64,000 nucleotides of DNA, taken from contig NMRA01000339.1 in the NCBI GenBank assembly GCA_002633005.1, forward strand, positions 86,510 to 150,509, given 5' to 3'. Below, one piece after another: positions 62,101 to 64,000 of this stretch (position 1 is its first letter; each line of letters starts with the position of its first letter). The position numbers and the translations under genes were made by a program. The notes under the pieces were generated by a model, which worked only from the letters and a program-made list of their open reading frames with translations, was not told the origin of the DNA and did no database searches. The DNA is from Phoronis australis (taxonomy: Eukaryota; Phoronida; Phoronidae).

Positions 62101-64000
62101 AACGCGTGGCATGAGTAAGTTTTCTATGAATCTGACCAGCCACCTGTGAGATATGATGTTCCAAAGTTAGCCAAATGTGGACATGTTGATAGGGTCCTAC
62201 ATAATCTTAACTAAACTTTAGTGTCAAATATACCTAAAAAAGGTGCAAACATGAGTCGTAAGAAATATCACAAAGTCAGTAAATGAAATACGCACAAAAA
62301 ATCGCTCAACTGTAATGTCACACAATGAGACAATTCGTTTACACCAGGTGAAGCCTGGGAGTAACTATGGGTCAGCGCGTGCCGCTAGGTGGGGCGGTAG
62401 CCGCGCCAGCACGTGCTGGCTGGGCTAAGCACGCAGGGAACCAGTGAGTGCCGGGGTCACAAATGACTGCCTGAACGTAAACATATTTCTTCAAGTAGGA
62501 ACATTATTGCAGAAACGTCAACTACATCTCGTAAAGTTGAAATCGCTCGTTGTGAGTATTACAGCAAAGTCAGTACCTCATTCTCATTCTCACTCAGCTG
62601 ATACCCGCGGCAGAAGTAGGACGTGCCTACCACTGGTACCAGAATATTTCAAAGTTGAATAACGAACGGCACGACACGTGGTTTTGCCATATAAATGTCA
62701 CACATTTACCAGAAAACGAAAACAAAACAGTCATAGATGTACAACCACATGGTAAAATTGACTTGGTAATAAAGGCACTTGCATACATGTTAACAGATTT
62801 TTGTAACAAGAACAATAATAGAAGTGACAATGTCAGCACAATCTGAAAGCATTAGAGTTGAGTACCGGAAACGTCACATGACTTCTACAAGTACGTTCTG
62901 TTCTTGCTGAACGTAACTGTTATGCATACTTTCATACTTCGTTGGAATTTAATGTGCCAGTGTTTCAGTGCACATCTCATCATTTTGATAACTTAGACAG
63001 AACATGACATAATTCAATACCCTCACAGTCATGCTGAATTCACACAAAAACACAATGTGCTCACTACGTCGTCAATTCCTATGTAACAAACTCCTTAAAA
63101 GATCTATGATGTACAACCATGTCACTAATATGCTAAATCAATCACATATCAAGCTACACTTACACAAAATATTGGTGGTGTGGGTAAAACAAGTCAAGTG
63201 TGAAGACGCCATAAAAATGACTCGTTAGGTAAATAAATGGGGCTGAACGTGATGGCTATGTCAAAAAACGGTGCCACTACTCCTTTAGGACCACTGCAGA
63301 CGCATAGTTACGGGCCGAACTGCCAGCCTCAAGTGAGCCATAACTGAGTAGATAGCCCAGTAGGCATGCTGGGAGCAGACAGGTGCTGGTTTTGTGACAT
63401 TCTGTTCCGTTTGTAACGGGTACCGATTTGCCGGACTAGCAATACAGTGCCGGATTTCAGCAGGGTTTGCAGCACAGGCCTAGTGCCATCCTTGTATCGG
63501 ATCGTCAACCCAAGTATCTGTACTCGAGTTTAACGGCACCGGCTCATTGCTGTCAAGCCGGTACCAACATAGGCAGACTTTTCAGCGATGGACCTGTACA
63601 CGATACATACCATTATGCTGGCGCAAAACTAATAATATACACATCAGTTTTCCGATTAAAAACGTATTAAGTTTCCTGACTTTTCACAAGACTTACATTG
63701 TTCATTTATGGAAAATTTATGTTTTCTGAAAACTATAAGGTTTCCATGCAAAAACAAAACGTTTTCAAGTTTTGAAAATTTGAATATTGTGCGATCGACG
63801 TTTCCACCATTTTTCCAGCAAGAGATTATCTAGTAATAACGTATCCATGTATAATGGGCAAATTCGTTGTCCTGAATGTTTCCTTAGCATGTTTGTCAAT
63901 ACAAACCATAAAACAAAGAATGTTGAATTGATTCAATGAATTAATTTAGGAGACCATCCAGCGACCAACATTGACATATAACTGATTACAATGTTCAACC
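59155..64000. other. Upstream flank of the VWDE-like gene; no gene seen
   Basis: Expected to hold the promoter and 5' untranslated sequence on the minus strand. I see no TATA box near 59160-59260. Open frames such as 59662-60024 (+) and 61352-61585 (-) have no recognisable domain, splice partner or homologue. The only supported feature is the repeat end at 62374-62443. Confidence 0.45.
62374..62443. repeat. Solo end of the 585-bp TIR element family
   Basis: Contains GCGTGCCGCTAGGTGGGGC, GGTAGCCGCGCCAGCACG and GCACGCAGGGAACCAG, i.e. the terminal sequence seen at 32300-32350 and 32830-32884. No second end was found within the window, so it is either a fragment or a much larger copy extending beyond the right edge. 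Confidence 0.65.

Noticed and set aside
1-64000. A microbial defence, CRISPR or gene-cluster system
   Set aside because: Intron-bearing animal genes and eukaryotic transposons fill the window; no regularly spaced repeats or operon-like gene runs are present.

Overview
The window is nuclear DNA from an animal. It contains multi-exon genes with GT..AG introns, vertebrate-type domain families (SLC16; D8C/VWD/EGF) and dense short inverted-repeat elements. The palindrome TACATGTA and the motif GTAGGCCTA recur throughout, a flavour I associate with marine invertebrate deuterostomes (hemichordate, echinoderm or amphioxus) and some molluscs. The species cannot be fixed from sequence alone. There is no bacterial operon, phage, CRISPR array or rRNA. 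Two single Ns (27278 and 42674) mark assembly joins.

Left block (1-8.7 kb, + strand): the last four coding exons of a monocarboxylate-transporter-like (SLC16/MCT) membrane carrier. The splice phases are fully consistent, and the Asp/Arg pair of transmembrane helix 8 is preserved. The N-terminal exon lies outside the window or was not found. Its introns hold a 13-bp minisatellite and small inverted-repeat elements.

Middle block (8.7-35.4 kb): no coding gene could be supported. The block is a graveyard of short, mostly non-autonomous DNA transposons. At 26.4-27.9 kb two TTAA-flanked elements lie head to tail, and the second is interrupted by an element with 5-bp target duplications. A 585-bp terminal-inverted-repeat element lies at 32.3 kb, with hairpin elements at 18.2 and 34.1 kb.

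Right block (35.4-59.2 kb, - strand): one gene whose 20 coding exons could be read end to end with every splice phase matching. It encodes a secreted protein of about 1016 residues: signal peptide, D8C domain, VWD domain, one EGF repeat and a Cys-rich tail. This is the architecture of the N-terminal half of VWDE (von Willebrand factor D and EGF domain protein), without the long EGF array of the vertebrate protein. Its introns carry a decayed Ty3/gypsy retrotransposon (gag, zinc knuckle, protease, start of RT), a 1000-bp element with tRNA-like internal sequence, a GAT-rich repeat, and a 356-bp near-identical duplication across an N that is probably allelic. The final 4.8 kb upstream of the gene shows only repeat fragments.

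The two genes are convergent and functionally unrelated: one is a plasma-membrane carrier, the other a secreted or extracellular-matrix protein. I found no previously undescribed multi-gene system. The most unusual material is the nested transposon landscape and the compact VWDE-like architecture.
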